64,000 nt of DNA from Streptomyces sp. Act143 (GTDB taxonomy: Bacteria; Actinomycetota; Actinomycetes; Streptomycetales; Streptomycetaceae). Positions 27,325 to 35,847 of the stretch are shown one piece after another. The notes below the pieces were generated by a model that was not told the DNA's origin, did not search any database, and was given only the letters and a program-made list of their open reading frames with translations. The stretch is from positions 223,129 to 287,128 of the forward strand of contig NZ_QFRX01000001.1 in NCBI RefSeq assembly GCF_003143935.1, written 5' to 3'. Position 1 is the first letter of the stretch, and each line of letters opens with the position of its first letter. A program made the position numbers and the translations under genes.

Positions 27325-28206
27325 GTGTACGTCGGTTTCGTCGGCCTCGGAGTCATGGGCCGGCCCATGGCGCTCAACCTGGCCCGCGCCGGAACGCCCC
27401 TCGTCGTCTGGAACCGCACACCGCACCGGTGCGATCCCGTGCGCGCCGCCGGAGCCGAGGTCGCGGCAAGCCCCGCCGAAGTCTTCGCCCGGGCCCGGAC
27501 CGTGATCCTCATGCTGGCCGACGAGAGCGCCATGGACGAGGTGCTCGGGCGCGGCACCGCGGCCTTCGCCACCCGCGTCGCCGACCGCACCCTCGTCCAC
27601 ATGGGCACCACCTCACCCGAGTACTCGGCCGGCTTGGAGGACGCCGTTCGCCGTGCGGGCGGACGCTATGTCGAGGCTCCGGTCTCCGGCTCCCGACTCC
27701 CGGCGGAAAAGGGGGAGTTGGTCGGCATGCTGGCCGGCGACCAGGAGGCCGTGGCGGCCGTACGGCCCCTGCTCGCGCCCCTGTGCCGGGAGACGTTCGA
27801 CTGCGGGACGGTACCGGGCGCACTGCTGATGAAGTTCTCCGTGAACCTCTTCCTGATCACTCTCGTGACCGGGCTGGCCGAGGCGTTCCACTTCGCCGGC
27901 CGGCACGGCCTCGACCAGCGGCTGCTGCGGGACGTGCTGGACGCCGGCCCGATGGCCAGCGCCGTCTCCCGGGTGAAGGCGGCCAAGCTGGTGGCCCGCG
28001 ACTTCGATGTCCAGGCGGGTGCCGCGGACGTCCTGAAGAACAACCGCCTGATCGCGCAGGCCGCCCGCAAGGCGGATCTCGCCTCTCCGCTTCTCGACGT
28101 CTGCCACGCCCTCTACGAGGAGACCGTGGCACGCGGGTACGGAGGCGAGGACATGGTGGCCGTGGTGCGTGCGCTGCAGGCCCGGACGGAGCGGGCGGGG
28201 TCGTGA
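27325..28206 (+). CDS. NAD(P)-dependent beta-hydroxyacid dehydrogenase family
   Basis: A 293-aa enzyme of the 3-hydroxyisobutyrate/6-phosphogluconate dehydrogenase family. The N-terminal nucleotide loop is [20 protein letters not shown]. It has the substrate-binding [19 protein letters not shown] and the catalytic Lys region [12 protein letters not shown], with an all-helical C-terminal domain ending near residue 290. GTG 27325 fits the family N terminus. Its product and substrate are unknown (a reductive or oxidative beta-hydroxyacid step). The twin TetR operators just upstream make it the likely controlled gene. Confidence 0.88.
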   Translation: MYVGFVGLGVMGRPMALNLARAGTPLVVWNRTPHRCDPVRAAGAEVAASPAEVFARARTVILMLADESAMDEVLGRGTAAFATRVADRTLVHMGTTSPEYSAGLEDAVRRAGGRYVEAPVSGSRLPAEKGELVGMLAGDQEAVAAVRPLLAPLCRETFDCGTVPGALLMKFSVNLFLITLVTGLAEAFHFAGRHGLDQRLLRDVLDAGPMASAVSRVKAAKLVARDFDVQAGAADVLKNNRLIAQAARKADLASPLLDVCHALYEETVARGYGGEDMVAVVRALQARTERAGS

Positions 28207-28624
28207 CGACGGGCCCTCCGGGATGACCGCCGCCGACAGCTGCCGACTGTTGCGTGGCACAGGAGCCCTCCAGAGCTGCTCCGGCGGCAAAACAACCCAC
28301 GATGCGGATCACATTGGCGCCGGGGCACTTGACGACTGGCACCGGTACCGGTGGTGGCGGCGCCGACCTGGACGACATGGACATGGGCGGCGGCAGACAT
28401 GGAGGGGATCGGTGACGGGCGCGGAATGTGAGCCGTCCTTGCCGCACCGGTCGCCGTGCGGGAGGGTGGCTCCGAACGGCTCGTCGACATCGCGGACTTG
28501 ACGGCCGGTCAGGACGCTCGCCGTGGTGGTCCGGCCGGGCAGCGTCCCTGGAAGTTGAGCGTGCCCCCTGTGGATTGCGTATCCCTCCCTGACCAGCGAT
28601 GCCCGGATGCGAGGATGAGGCGTC
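28207..28624. other. 418-bp intergenic stretch without a supported gene
   Basis: Open frames exist on the minus strand across this stretch, but they continue through the dehydrogenase gene as antisense and have no start or ribosome site of their own. No repeats, inverted repeats or recognisable boxes were found. Confidence 0.5.
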
Positions 28625-29335
28625 ATGACAGCAGGGTGGTGTTCTCGCACGGTACGGGCCGCGGTGTTCGCGGCCGTCTGTGTGCTGCTCGCCGCCCTGG
28701 GGCACGTCCTGATGTCGGGCGGCCACGTGCCCGCCTGGGCGCTGACGGCCGGTGCGGTCGGCACGGGCGGGGCCGGCTGGTGCCTTGCCGGGCGTGAGCG
28801 CGGCCTGCCGCTGATCGTGACGGTCGTGGTCATCGCCCAGACGGCACTTCACCAGGCGTTCTCGCTCGCGCAGCAGGCGCCGGGGGAGCCGGCCTCCCTG
28901 CCCGTGAACACGGGTGCGATGCAGACGGGCTCCATGGACATGGGCGTGGGCATGGACATGGGCGTGGGCATGATGCACACGCACTCCATGGGCATCGGCC
29001 ACCTGGCGATGCGTCACATGCGCATGGATCACATGGGGCAGGTCATCGACGGCGGGGCCGGCTCGTCGTCGTACGGCATGTTCGCCGCGCACCTGCTCGC
29101 CGCGGTCCTGACCGGCCTGTGGCTGGCGTACGGCGAGAAGGCGGCCTTCCGCATCCTGCGGGCCGTCGCCGCACGGCTGGCGGCGCCGCTCCGGCTGCTG
29201 CTGGCTCTGCCGGTGCCGGGCGACCGCCCTCGGATCCGCCGCGGGCGCCCTCGCTCGGACCGGGCACCGGCGCTGCGTCTCCTCGTCCACGCGATCACCT
29301 CCCGGGGGCCTCCGGCGGGGACGGCTGTCGTCTGA
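28625..29335 (+). CDS. Met/His-rich membrane protein, putative copper-related
   Basis: A 236-aa membrane protein with about four hydrophobic segments (VRAAVFAAVCVLLAALGHVLM, AWALTAGAVGTGGAGWCLAG, LIVTVVVIAQTALHQAFSLA and FAAHLLAAVLTGLWLAYG). Between the third and fourth lies an extracytoplasmic loop that repeats Met-x-Met and His: MQTGSMDMGVGMDMGVGMM, then HTHSMGIGHLAMRHMRMDHM. Such loops bind copper(I) or silver. Similar proteins often lie next to copper-homeostasis genes. It precedes an ECF sigma factor by about 200 bp. Function is inferred only from the loop. Confidence 0.75.
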   Translation: MTAGWCSRTVRAAVFAAVCVLLAALGHVLMSGGHVPAWALTAGAVGTGGAGWCLAGRERGLPLIVTVVVIAQTALHQAFSLAQQAPGEPASLPVNTGAMQTGSMDMGVGMDMGVGMMHTHSMGIGHLAMRHMRMDHMGQVIDGGAGSSSYGMFAAHLLAAVLTGLWLAYGEKAAFRILRAVAARLAAPLRLLLALPVPGDRPRIRRGRPRSDRAPALRLLVHAITSRGPPAGTAVV

Positions 29336-29533
29336 CGACAGCTGGTTCCCCGAGGCCGCGGCCACGCGCCTCGGGCCACGGCTGTACGCCCGCGCCGACG
29401 CCATGGCGCCGTGACTCATGACGCCATGAGCGGTGCATCGGCGGCGCGTGCCGTGGGGCCGTCTCCTCGCTCACCGGACCCCGGGCCTGCTGTGCGCCCC
29501 GGTCCGGATCACGGATTCCGAGAAGGACACCAG

Positions 29534-30166
29534 GTGATCACCTCTGCCCTGCTTGACCCGCCCTCCGAAACGGACGGCACGTCCCGCACGTCGGCCGCGG
29601 CCGACGCGTCGACAACCGCCTGGGCGCTGGCCGCCCGCGGCGGTGACCCGGCCGCCGTGGAACGGTTCGTGCGCGCGCTCCAGCGCGACGTCCAGCGGTA
29701 CGTCGCCCATCTGTGCGGCGACCCCCAGGCTGTCGACGACCTCGCCCAGGACACCTTCCTGCGGGCGCTCGGCAGCCTGCACCGCTTCGAAGGGCGCTCC
29801 TCGGCCCGCGCGTGGCTGCTGTCGATCGCCCGGCGGGCCGTCATCGACAGCTACCGGAACGCGGCCGCACGGCCCCGCCTGTCCGACGTACCGGACTGGC
29901 AGCTGGCCGTCGAGTGCGCCCAGCCGCTGGGCCTGCCCGGTTTCGACGACGGCATTGTCCTGCTGGACCTGCTGGCCGCGCTGCCCGACGAGCGCCGGGA
30001 GGCGTTCGTCCTCACCCAGCTGGCCGGGCTGCCGTACGCGGAGGTCGCCGCGGCCAGTGACTGCCCGATCGGCACGGTCCGCTCCCGCGTGGCCCGTGCG
30101 CGGGCGAACCTGCTGGATCTGCTGGCCGAGCCGGAGGAGCCCGCCGCCGCGCTCGCGGCGGTCTGA
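29534..30166 (+). CDS. ECF RNA polymerase sigma factor
   Basis: A 210-aa sigma-70 family (ECF) factor with region 2 (AVDDLAQDTFLRALGSLHRF, ARAWLLSIARRAVID) and region 4 (LPDERREAFVLTQLAGLPYAEVAAASDCPIGTVRSRVARAR, in pieces). GTG 29534 follows GAAGGACACCAG; upstream in-frame ATGs at 29411 and 29426 lack one. No anti-sigma gene is adjacent. The Met/His-rich membrane protein upstream could be the sensor or a target; a role in metal or redox stress is a guess. Confidence 0.88.
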   Translation: MITSALLDPPSETDGTSRTSAAADASTTAWALAARGGDPAAVERFVRALQRDVQRYVAHLCGDPQAVDDLAQDTFLRALGSLHRFEGRSSARAWLLSIARRAVIDSYRNAAARPRLSDVPDWQLAVECAQPLGLPGFDDGIVLLDLLAALPDERREAFVLTQLAGLPYAEVAAASDCPIGTVRSRVARARANLLDLLAEPEEPAAALAAV

Positions 30167-30189
30167 GCCCTGCACGGCGTGCGCGCGAA

Positions 30190-30218
30190 GCCCGGCCTCC
30201 GAAGCGCGGAGGCCGGGC
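30190..30218. terminator. Bidirectional terminator
   Basis: GCCCGGCCTCCG and CGGAGGCCGGGC form a perfect 12-bp stem with a 5-base loop, exactly between the convergent sigma-factor and MFS genes. Confidence 0.85.
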
Positions 30219-30232
30219 GGGCACCGAGGTGA

Positions 30233-31492
30233 TCAGTGGGTGTGCGCGCGGCGGCCGGACAGGGCGACCACGGCGAGCAGGGCGAGGAGGATGCCGGCGA
30301 ACCAGGTCATCACCGTGACGGAGGAGAAGCCGAGGGTGGCCACTCCGATGCCGATCGCCGGCAGCGTCAGTCCGAGGTAGGCGATGAGAAACAGGCCGGC
30401 CAGCGCCTCGCTGCGGTGGTCCGGCACGGCCAGGGCGGCGACGGTGCCGAGGGCGGCCTTGAACAGGACGCCCGCCCCGATGCCGGCGACCACGCCGCCC
30501 GCGAGGAAGACGGGCAGGTCGGCCGTGTGCATGCCGGTGACGAGTGTCACCACGCCGATCGCCTGCGCGGACTGGCCGAGCCGCCGCTTCGCCGCGGTGG
30601 ACAGGCGGGCGGTCAGGCTCTGCGCGGTGGCGGCACCGCCGAAGACCACGAAGACGATCGCTCCGGCCAGAACCCGGGAGGGGTGGTGCAGGGTGCCGGC
30701 CACGAAGCCGGGGGCGACGGAGGTGAACAGGCCGAACACCGCGAAGGACGCGAACGCTCCCGCGGCGGCGGTGAGATAGCCGGCCCGGTCGCCGTGGTCG
30801 AGGCTGATGCGCTGCGGCCGGTAGGCGGGCCGGACGAACTGTTCCTCGACCGTCTCCGGGGCCAGGGCCACGGCGACCAGCGCGAGCGCCAGCAGGACGG
30901 CGAAGACCAGGTAGGGGGTGTGCAGGGGCACGGCGACCCACTGGGCCAGGAATCCGGCGACCAGGGCGCCGACGCCGAGGCCGCCGATGTTCGCGCCGGT
31001 CGACACCAGCTCGAAGCGGTGGGTCGACGCCTGCGGGCGGTGCGCGGCGTGCAGTTCCTGGAGGTGGGCGGTGGCGGTGGCGGTGATCATGCCGACCCCC
31101 AGACCGGTGACGAACCGGGCGGCCAGCAGCACCGGGAGCGCGGTGCCGGTGAGGAACAGGATCGCGGCGAGGAGTTCCAGCGAGAGCGCCGGCAGGAGGA
31201 TCTTCTTGCGGCCGACCCAGTCGGAGACATGGCCGGCGAGCAGCAGGCTGACGACGACGCCGACCGCGTAGACGGCGAACACGACGGTGACCATGAAGGT
31301 GGAGAAGCCGTCGCGCGCCATGTACAGCGGATACAGCGGGGTCGGAACGGTGGAGAACGCCATCGCGGTGAGAAAGGCGAAGGCGACGAGGGCGAAGCCG
31401 ACGCCGTGCCGCCGGGCCCCGGCGTCGGACCGCACGGCGGTCCGGCGGCCCGGGGCGGCGGTCGCGCGCGGGGTGGACGCCATGTGAGTCAT
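30233..31492 (-). CDS. MFS transporter
   Basis: A 419-aa major facilitator with 12 predicted membrane segments. The conserved loop between segments 2 and 3 is GHVSDWVGRKKILLP, and segments 4-5 contain ARFVTGLGVGMITATATAHLQELH. It looks like the proton-coupled drug or solute efflux (YfcJ/Bcr-like) group. ATG 31492 follows GGAGG. It diverges from a LysR-family gene, which likely controls it. Confidence 0.88.
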   Translation of the reverse strand: MTHMASTPRATAAPGRRTAVRSDAGARRHGVGFALVAFAFLTAMAFSTVPTPLYPLYMARDGFSTFMVTVVFAVYAVGVVVSLLLAGHVSDWVGRKKILLPALSLELLAAILFLTGTALPVLLAARFVTGLGVGMITATATAHLQELHAAHRPQASTHRFELVSTGANIGGLGVGALVAGFLAQWVAVPLHTPYLVFAVLLALALVAVALAPETVEEQFVRPAYRPQRISLDHGDRAGYLTAAAGAFASFAVFGLFTSVAPGFVAGTLHHPSRVLAGAIVFVVFGGAATAQSLTARLSTAAKRRLGQSAQAIGVVTLVTGMHTADLPVFLAGGVVAGIGAGVLFKAALGTVAALAVPDHRSEALAGLFLIAYLGLTLPAIGIGVATLGFSSVTVMTWFAGILLALLAVVALSGRRAHTH

Positions 31493-31584
31493 GGGAAGTG
31501 CCTCCGACCGAGGAAGGTGGGTGAACGTTGAACAGTGTTGCTCGGTCCGATCATCGCGTCCAACGCAAGTAGAAGACAGTGACC

Positions 31585-31599
31585 ATCTCTGTGAGAGAT
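31585..31599. promoter_or_regulatory. LysR-type inverted repeat
   Basis: ATCTCT-GTG-AGAGAT, a palindrome containing the T-N11-A core, 10 bp before the LysR start and about 100 bp from the MFS start. Confidence 0.6.
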
Positions 31600-31609
31600 A
31601 GTTACGCTC

Positions 31610-32494
31610 ATGGAACTGCGTCAGCTCGAATACTTCGTCGCCGTCGCCGAGGAGAAGAACTTCACCCGCGCCGCCGCCCGGCTGCACATCGTGCAGTCCG
31701 CGGTCTCCGCCACCATCAAGGCCCTGGAACGGGAACTGGGCGCCCCCCTGCTGGACCGCAACTCCAAGCGGGTGCTGCTCACCGACGCCGGCGCCGCCCT
31801 GCTGCCGCGGGCCCGCGCCACCCTGGACGCCGCTCGCGAGGCCGCCGAATCCGTCGCCGAGGTCAGCGCGGGACTGCGGGGCACGCTCCGGGTGGGCACC
31901 CTGACGTCCGTCCGCCTCATCGACCTCCCCGCCCTGCTCGGCGAGTTCCACCGCCGTCACCCCGGCGTGCTGCTCCAGACCTCCGCGGCCCGCTCCGGCT
32001 CCCAGGGCCTGGTCGACGCCCTGCTCGACGGCCGCCTGGACCTCGCCTTCGTCTCCCTGCCCGGCCCGCCGCCGCCCGGCCTCACCCTGATCGACCTCGC
32101 CTCCTCGGTGCTCGACCTCGTCGTCCCGGTCGGCCACCCCCTGGCGGAGCGCGACAGCGTGCAGCTCACCGACCTGGCCGGCCTGGACTTCGTCGACTCC
32201 CCGGTGGGATACGGCAACCGGGCGGTGGTGGACCGCGCCTTCGCCGCCGCCTCCCTGGCCCGCCGCGTGGCCGTCGAGATCACCGACATCGGCACCGGAG
32301 CCGACTTCGTCCGCAACGGCCTGGGCGTCGCCCTGCTGCCCCGCTTCATCCTGACCGACGCTCCCGGCGTCGCCACGCTGACCGTCGACGACGCCGACCT
32401 GGAATGGCCGCTGTCCCTCGCCGCCGCGGCCGACCGCCGACCCGGAGCAGCGGCCCGCGCGATGATCGCGCTGGCCCGCGAACACGTCGCCTGA
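31610..32494 (+). CDS. LysR-family transcriptional regulator
   Basis: A 294-aa LysR-type regulator with the N-terminal winged helix (MELRQLEYFVAVAEEKNFTR, AAARLHIVQSAVSATIKALE) and a two-lobe effector domain (LRGTLRVGTLTSVRLIDLP onwards). Typical LysR control would be of the divergent MFS gene and of itself, through the palindrome at 31585-31599. Inducer unknown. Confidence 0.92.
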   Translation: MELRQLEYFVAVAEEKNFTRAAARLHIVQSAVSATIKALERELGAPLLDRNSKRVLLTDAGAALLPRARATLDAAREAAESVAEVSAGLRGTLRVGTLTSVRLIDLPALLGEFHRRHPGVLLQTSAARSGSQGLVDALLDGRLDLAFVSLPGPPPPGLTLIDLASSVLDLVVPVGHPLAERDSVQLTDLAGLDFVDSPVGYGNRAVVDRAFAAASLARRVAVEITDIGTGADFVRNGLGVALLPRFILTDAPGVATLTVDDADLEWPLSLAAAADRRPGAAARAMIALAREHVA

Positions 32495-32606
32495 CCGACG
32501 CCGGCACACTCGCCCGTCAGCCGACGGATCCCGCCGGCAGCCGGCCCAGGACACGGCGCCGACCCGGTCGGAGCACCGAACTCCATCCTCACGAGGCCCT
32601 GATGAC

Positions 32607-32620
32607 GGGACGTTCGGCCC
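32607..32620. promoter_or_regulatory. DevR/OsdR-like box (USP gene)
   Basis: GGGACGTTCGGCCC, 99 bp upstream of the universal stress protein start. It fits GGG(A/C)C-N4-G(G/T)CCC exactly. Confidence 0.6.
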
Positions 32621-32718
32621 CCGTCCCCGACCCGGGCGGCCCCTGCGGACACCGCCACCCCACCGGCATCGTGGGCAGCGCACCACACAGTCCCCGATCA
32701 GCTTCGTTGAGGAGAATC

Positions 32719-33633
32719 GTGTCCGGCACCGTTGTCGTGGGCCTGGACGGCTCACGTGAGAGCCAGGCGGCCGCCGCGTGGGCGGCCCGCGAGGCCGTCC
32801 TCCGCGACGCCGACCTGCGTCTCGTGCACGCCTGGCAGCCGCGGCCCGTCGCGTCCGCGGCCTTCGCCGGGGTCTCGCTGTCGTCGCTGTACACAGATCT
32901 GCAAGGGTGGTCGAGCCGCCTGCTGCGTGAGACGCAGGCGGACCTCGCGCGCCGCCACCCCGGACTGGATGTCCACACCGAGCAGCACCCCGAGCAGGCG
33001 GTACCGGCCCTGCTCGCGGCATCCGAGCAGGGCGAGTTGCTGGTACTGGGCTCCCGAGGTCTGGGCGGGGTCGCCGGCTTCCTGCTCGGCTCGGTCGCGC
33101 TCACCGTCGTGGCCCGGGTCCGACGGCCCCTGGTCCTCGTGCGCGGCGGCGAGTACGCCGAGAACGCGCACCTGCCGGACGCCTCCGGCGCCACCAGCGC
33201 GACCACCCCGTACCGCGATGTGGTCCTCGGTCTCGACCTGCACGAACCGCACGACGCCGTGACCGGGTTCGCGTTCGACGCCGCGGCCCGCCGTGCGGCG
33301 GGGCTGCGCGTCGTCTACGGCTGGAACCCGCCCGCCCTCGCCGACCACGGTGCCTTCGACGCCGTACTGCGAGCGGAGCTGAACGGCAGCATGCGCGGCG
33401 CGCTGGACGAGATGCTGGAGCCGTGGCGGCAGAAGTACCCCGGCGTGGACGTGACGGCGCAGGCCGTGATCGGCAAGCCGGGTTCCCACCTCGTCGAGGC
33501 ATCACGGGACGCGTCGTTGGTGGTGGTGGGCCGGGCGGCGAGCCATACGGCGGTCGGCGCCCGTGTCGGCCCGGTCGCCCATGCCGTCCTGCACCACGCC
33601 ACCGCGCCCGTCGCCGTCGTACCCCACCTCTGA
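32719..33633 (+). CDS. Universal stress protein, tandem-domain
   Basis: A 304-aa protein with two USP domains. Domain 1 (1 to about 145) has VVVGLDGSRESQAAAAWA and the ATP-loop GSRGLGGVAGFLLGSVA. Domain 2 (about 155-304) has VVLGLDLHEPHDAV and VVVGRAASHTAVGARVGPVAHAVL, with a less perfect ATP-loop. GTG 32719 follows GAGGAGAA. Tandem USPs are among the hallmark genes of the mycobacterial DosR regulon, and this one has a matching box upstream. Confidence 0.9.
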   Translation: MSGTVVVGLDGSRESQAAAAWAAREAVLRDADLRLVHAWQPRPVASAAFAGVSLSSLYTDLQGWSSRLLRETQADLARRHPGLDVHTEQHPEQAVPALLAASEQGELLVLGSRGLGGVAGFLLGSVALTVVARVRRPLVLVRGGEYAENAHLPDASGATSATTPYRDVVLGLDLHEPHDAVTGFAFDAAARRAAGLRVVYGWNPPALADHGAFDAVLRAELNGSMRGALDEMLEPWRQKYPGVDVTAQAVIGKPGSHLVEASRDASLVVVGRAASHTAVGARVGPVAHAVLHHATAPVAVVPHL

Positions 33634-33640
33634 CCGACCT

Positions 33641-33660
33641 GCCGGCCGCGGGTGGCCGGC
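33641..33660 (+). terminator. Possible USP-gene terminator
   Basis: GCCGGCC and GGCCGGC pair around a 6-base loop eight bases after the USP stop, with a further GACCG/CGGTC pairing outside (33632-33671). Confidence 0.5.
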
Positions 33661-33705
33661 CGCGGGCGGTCGGGCCCGGAGCGCTCCTCCGAACGCCCGA
33701 GGTGG

Positions 33706-33873
33706 TGCGGCCCGTTTGTCCTCCTAGGCCCTTCCGGTTGCGGCCTGTTCGTCCTCCCAGGCCCTTCCGGTTGCGGCCCGTTCGTCCTCCGAACGCCCCT
33801 GCGGCTGCGGTCTGTTCGTCCTCCCGAGGCCGTTGCGGTTGCGGTCCGTTCGTCCTCGGAAGAGGACCGAAGG
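33706..33873. repeat. Five 33-34-bp tandem repeats
   Basis: Copies begin at 33706, 33739, 33772, 33806 and 33840. Each starts TGCGG(C/T)C(C/T)GTT(C/T)GTCCTCC and ends in a GC-rich segment. Copies 1 and 2 are nearly identical and later copies diverge. They are contiguous with no spacers. The array fills the gap before the Stealth gene. Confidence 0.85.
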
Positions 33874-33944
33874 GCTCAAGAGAATCTCCTCCGCCGGAGA
33901 GAAGGTGATCACGCGGCGACGTGATGCCGGAGGAGGGGATCGAC

Positions 33945-35759
33945 GTGAACGCCTCAGCATCCCGGACAGCCCGTGCCCGACGGCCGCGGCCATCGGCGTC
34001 CCGGGCCCGCGGCGACCCCGAGACCTCCCGGCTGGTGCGCCTGTACCGGCGCGCCGTGCCCGCGCGCCTCAGACGAGCCGTCCTGGCCGCGACGACCCCG
34101 CAGGCCCGCGCGCGAGTCAAGCAGCGGTTCGCGAACCCGCCGTCGCCACGTCGTCTGCTGGGCCGGTTGCACGCGGCCTGGCTGGTACACCGCCACCCCG
34201 GCCTGACGGCCCGGCAGGACCGGGAGATCAGGCTGGTGCGCGAGGTGCCCAAGGTCGTCCTCGTACGCCCCGGCCTCTCGCCGCTGGCGGCACGCCATGC
34301 CAACGCCGCCGCGGTCCGCGCGGCCCTCGACGAGGCGGGGCTCGACTATTTCTGCGTCCGAGCGCGCAGCAATACCTCCGCGGTCGTCGCCCTCGCCTCC
34401 CAGCACCGCCCCGCCGCCCTGCGCGCTCTGGAGCGGGCCTGCCAGGACCGGCCCGGCTACGTCCGCGCCGCCGACGGCTCCCGGCGCACGGGGCGTACGA
34501 CGCGGCCCGGGTTCCGGCACCGTACCTGGCGGCGACTGGCCCGGGCCGAAGCGCTGCGCATGACCTGGTACCAGGGCGATGTGAGCGGAGAGCTGACGTT
34601 CGGGCCCATGTACGGCTGCGACGTCGAGTTCTGGACGCCGGACACCGAGACGGGGGAGCTGCTGCTGGCTCCGCGCCGCAACCGGGTCTGCGAGCAGGTG
34701 CCGTGTCACGACACCCCGGTACACGCCTCCGACTCCCTCTTCACCGCGCTCGCCCCCGCCGGCCGTCCGCTGCCGCCGGTGCGCACCCGGAGGGAGTTCG
34801 CCCGGCCGGCCCCCGAGGACGTGCGGTTCCCCGTCGACGCCGTCTACACCTGGGTCGACGGGCACGATCCGGCATGGCGGCAGCGCCGCGCGGCCTGTGC
34901 GGGACAGGCGTACCACGAGGAGGCGGACAACGCGGCGCGCTACCTCAACCGCGACGAACTGCGTTACTCGCTGCGCGCGTTGAGCCAGTACGCGCCATGG
35001 GTGCGCACGGTTCACCTGATCACCGACGACCAGGTGCCCGCCTGGCTGGACACGGGCGCGGCCGGTCTCCACGTCGTCGGCCACAAGGAGATCTTCAGCG
35101 ATCCGAGCCTGCTGCCCACGTTCAACTCGCACGCCATCGAGAGCCAGTTGCACCACATCGACGGCTTGTCCGAGCACTTCCTCTACTTCAACAACGATGT
35201 CTTCCTGGGCCGTTGCGTCGTCCCGCAGGACTTCTTCCTCGCCAACGGCCTGACCAGGTTCTTCCCGTCCTCGGTCCTCATCCCGCCGGGCGAGCCGAAC
35301 CCGCTCGACGTGCCGGTGGCAGCCGCGGGCAAGAACAACCGTGCCCTGATCGAGGCCGCCTTCGGCACGGTCGTCAACCAGAAGATGAAGCACACCCCGC
35401 ACGCGCTGCGGCGCAGCGTCCTGTACGAGATGGAAGCGCGGTTCCCGGAAGAGCACCACGCCACCGCCGGCCACCGCTTCCGCAGCCTCGACGACGTCTC
35501 CTTCGTCTCCTCGCTGCACCACTACTACGCCTTCCACACCGCCCGGGCCGTCCCCGGCCACCTGCGCTACGCCTACCTCGACGTGTCGCACCCGGCACTG
35601 GCCACCCGGCTCGCGGCCCTGCTGGCCCGGCGGGACCGGCAGGTGTTCTGTCTGAACGACACGGTCTCGGGCGAGCAGGAACAGGACGCCCGAAGTGACC
35701 TGATCACGGACTTTCTGGAGGCCTACTTCCCGATCCCCGGCCCCTACGAGATCAACTGA
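33945..35759 (+). CDS. Stealth-family sugar-phosphate transferase
   Basis: A 604-aa protein of the Stealth family, enzymes that transfer hexose-1-phosphate units in capsule or teichoic-like polymer synthesis. All conserved regions are seen: CR1 VDAVYTWVDGHDPAW (about 297-311), CR2 DNAARYLNRDELRYSLRAL and TVHLITDDQVPAWL (about 328-368), CR3 HAIESQLHHIDGLSEHFLYF then NNDVFLG (about 395-422), and CR4 near the C terminus (FLEAYFPIPGPYE). The N-terminal 290 aa are an actinobacterial extension. GTG 33945 follows AGGAGGGG. It sits inside the dormancy-like gene island, and may remodel the cell surface under stress. Confidence 0.9.
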   Translation: MNASASRTARARRPRPSASRARGDPETSRLVRLYRRAVPARLRRAVLAATTPQARARVKQRFANPPSPRRLLGRLHAAWLVHRHPGLTARQDREIRLVREVPKVVLVRPGLSPLAARHANAAAVRAALDEAGLDYFCVRARSNTSAVVALASQHRPAALRALERACQDRPGYVRAADGSRRTGRTTRPGFRHRTWRRLARAEALRMTWYQGDVSGELTFGPMYGCDVEFWTPDTETGELLLAPRRNRVCEQVPCHDTPVHASDSLFTALAPAGRPLPPVRTRREFARPAPEDVRFPVDAVYTWVDGHDPAWRQRRAACAGQAYHEEADNAARYLNRDELRYSLRALSQYAPWVRTVHLITDDQVPAWLDTGAAGLHVVGHKEIFSDPSLLPTFNSHAIESQLHHIDGLSEHFLYFNNDVFLGRCVVPQDFFLANGLTRFFPSSVLIPPGEPNPLDVPVAAAGKNNRALIEAAFGTVVNQKMKHTPHALRRSVLYEMEARFPEEHHATAGHRFRSLDDVSFVSSLHHYYAFHTARAVPGHLRYAYLDVSHPALATRLAALLARRDRQVFCLNDTVSGEQEQDARSDLITDFLEAYFPIPGPYEIN

Positions 35760-35787
35760 GCGGGAACGGGAAGAACGGGAAGAGCGT

Positions 35788-35824
35788 GAAGGGCGCGTCC
35801 GCCGTGGGGGCCGACGTGCCCTTC
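35788..35824. terminator. Bidirectional terminator
   Basis: GAAGGGCGCGTC and GACGTGCCCTTC form a 12-bp stem (one G-T pair) between the convergent Stealth and adhE genes. Confidence 0.7.
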
Positions 35825-35847
35825 CCGTCCCTCGCACTCGCTGGTTC

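Noticed and set aside
28207-28624. Minus-strand short protein with Pro/Val-rich start (MSMSSRSAPPPPVPVPVV)
   Set aside because: The frame continues through the dehydrogenase gene without a stop and has no ribosome site.
33706-33873. CRISPR-like array
   Set aside because: The repeats are directly adjacent with no unique spacers and no cas genes.
33872-33886. AGGACCGAAGGGCTC before the Stealth gene as a DevR-like box
   Set aside because: Three mismatches to the pattern; not distinguishable from background.
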